NCBI GenBank assembly: GCA_001564255.1 | Contig: LKNC01000163.1 | Coordinates: 1 to 6,471, forward strand | Reading direction: 5' to 3' | Length of the DNA: 6,471 bases | Source of the DNA: Natrialbaceae archaeon Tc-Br11_E2g1 | GTDB taxonomy: Archaea > Halobacteriota > Halobacteria > Halobacteriales > Natrialbaceae | In this document: positions 6,157 to 6,471 of the stretch, piece by piece | Layout of the letters: the number at the start of each line of letters is the position of its first letter | Numbering within the stretch: position 1 is the first letter of the stretch | Made by a program: the position numbers and the translations under genes | Notes under the pieces: model-generated | Told to the model about the DNA's origin: nothing | The model's input: the letters and a program-made list of their open reading frames with translations, nothing else | Databases searched by the model: none

Positions 6157-6174
6157 GTGTGACGGGCATCACAC
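6157..6174. repeat. Perfect inverted repeat GTGTGA-N6-TCACAC
   Basis: Six-base arms separated by CGGGCA, at the border where the sequence turns AT-rich, about 120 nt before sufB. The arrangement suits binding of a dimeric winged-helix regulator. No function is known to me, and it is far from the sufB TATA box. Confidence 0.5.
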
Positions 6175-6223
6175 AAAATGAAACCTTTAGTAGTTAACTG
6201 TATCTCATTATTCAACACCCGAG

Positions 6224-6250
6224 AACCGAAATAGGTTACATATGTCGGTT
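6224..6250. repeat. Inverted repeat AACCGA-N15-TCGGTT upstream of sufB promoter
   Basis: Six-base arms at 6224-6229 and 6245-6250 with an AT-rich spacer. It ends 13 nt before the sufB TATA box, where an activator or repressor could act. An internal palindrome, ACATATGT, lies at 6238-6245. An iron- or redox-responsive operator is a guess from the gene it precedes. Confidence 0.4.
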
Positions 6251-6262
6251 AGCGAACAGTAG

Positions 6263-6270
6263 ATTTTTAA
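6263..6270 (+). promoter_or_regulatory. TATA box of sufB, leaderless promoter
   Basis: ATTTTTAA at 6263-6270 is centred about 27 nt before ATG 6294, the spacing of a leaderless haloarchaeal transcript. There is no Shine-Dalgarno before the ATG. It shows that sufB here starts its own transcript. Confidence 0.65.
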
Positions 6271-6293
6271 CGTCACACTCGAACAGAGTAACG

Positions 6294-6471
6294 ATGAGCT
6301 CCGAACAAGACCACCTGAAGCAGACCGACACCGAAGCACGCTTCGAGTTCAAGAACGAACACGAGGCCGCACTCGCCGCCGAGAAGGGCCTCAACGAGGA
6401 GACCATCCGGCTCATCTCCGAGGACAAAGACGAACCCGAGTGGATGTTAGAGCGACGCCTGCGCGCGCTTC
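6294..6471 (+). CDS. sufB: Fe-S cluster assembly protein SufB, N-terminal fragment
   Basis: Scaffold subunit of the SUF system, which builds iron-sulfur clusters in the cytoplasm together with the ATPase SufC and SufD. Only 59 residues are in the window; the frame is open at the right edge, and a whole SufB is about 470-480 residues. The N-terminus (MSSEQDHLKQTDTEARFEFK) and the block DEPEWMLERRLRAL at residues 46-59 are typical of haloarchaeal SufB, as opposed to SufD. The start is fixed by the TATA box 27 nt upstream. No sufC lies immediately upstream in this window, although sufC often precedes sufB in haloarchaea. Confidence 0.9.
   Translation, partial: MSSEQDHLKQTDTEARFEFKNEHEAALAAEKGLNEETIRLISEDKDEPEWMLERRLRAL

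Larger units (their letters stand above)
5785..6293. other. 509-nt intergenic region between crtY and sufB
   Basis: No convincing gene is seen. The left two thirds are GC-rich and hold two weak overlapping frames: a plus-strand ORF 5863-6162 (99 codons, wobble GC about two thirds by my count, Arg-rich start) and a minus-strand ORF 5851-6144 (97 codons, wobble GC higher over its first 60 codons, no recognised motif). Neither has a Shine-Dalgarno or a well-placed TATA box that I can defend. A third plus frame contains a hydrophobic stretch followed by Cys (VATVLVVSLVLPGASC) but has no start codon. These may be remnants of a lost gene. From about 6171 the sequence becomes AT-rich and looks like the sufB control region. 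Confidence 0.55.

Noticed and set aside
5851..6162. Overlapping 97- and 99-codon frames between crtY and sufB
   Set aside because: No recognised motif, no defensible start signal, and mixed wobble composition; they are described under the intergenic region instead of being called genes.
6236..6427. 63-codon minus-strand frame over the sufB start
   Set aside because: It is antisense to sufB, whose N-terminus is clearly recognisable.

Overview
The window is haloarchaeal chromosomal DNA, most likely from the Natrialbales (Natrinema/Haloterrigena-like). The evidence is high GC, strongly acidic protein composition, heavy use of GAC/GAG/CTC/GTC codons, several TATA boxes placed about 27 nt before a start codon (leaderless mRNAs), HTH-10 (Bat-type) regulators and a retinal-synthesis locus. 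The genus is an inference.

Layout: (1) 1-747, minus strand: N-terminal half of a phytoene desaturase (crtI), running off the left edge. (2) 748-902: divergent promoter region with a TATA box and a bacterio-opsin-type UAS. (3) 903-1571, plus: a small HTH-10 regulator. (4) 1629-2666, minus: brp, a membrane protein of the Brp/Blh beta-carotene 15,15'-dioxygenase family. (5) 2667-2790: divergent brp/bat control region. (6) 2791-4788, plus: bat, the bacterio-opsin activator (receiver-like, LOV/PAS, GAF, Bat-associated and HTH-10 domains). (7) 4789-4998: leader before the next gene, with a UAS-like element at its start and a strong Shine-Dalgarno at its end. (8) 4999-5784, plus: crtY, fused CrtYc/CrtYd-type lycopene beta-cyclase. 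(9) 5785-6293: about 510 nt without a convincing gene, becoming AT-rich with inverted repeats. (10) 6294-6471, plus: start of sufB (Fe-S cluster assembly), cut by the right edge.

Together, CrtI (phytoene to lycopene), CrtY (lycopene to beta-carotene) and Brp (beta-carotene to retinal) form the late part of the retinal pathway. Bat, and perhaps the second HTH-10 protein, would control it. No opsin gene and no phytoene synthase are inside the window. SufB begins an unrelated housekeeping unit.

Most worth a second look: Brp has Tyr and Gln where the family's HxxxH iron-ligand motif should be. Bat's receiver lacks the phospho-acceptor Asp, and its LOV domain lacks the photoactive Cys. A common promoter element, GA(C/A)NNGTT(T/C)GGCC, lies ahead of the HTH-10 gene, brp and crtY, suggesting the small regulator belongs to the Bat regulon. 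I did not find a wholly new system. The locus is a known type with unusual features.
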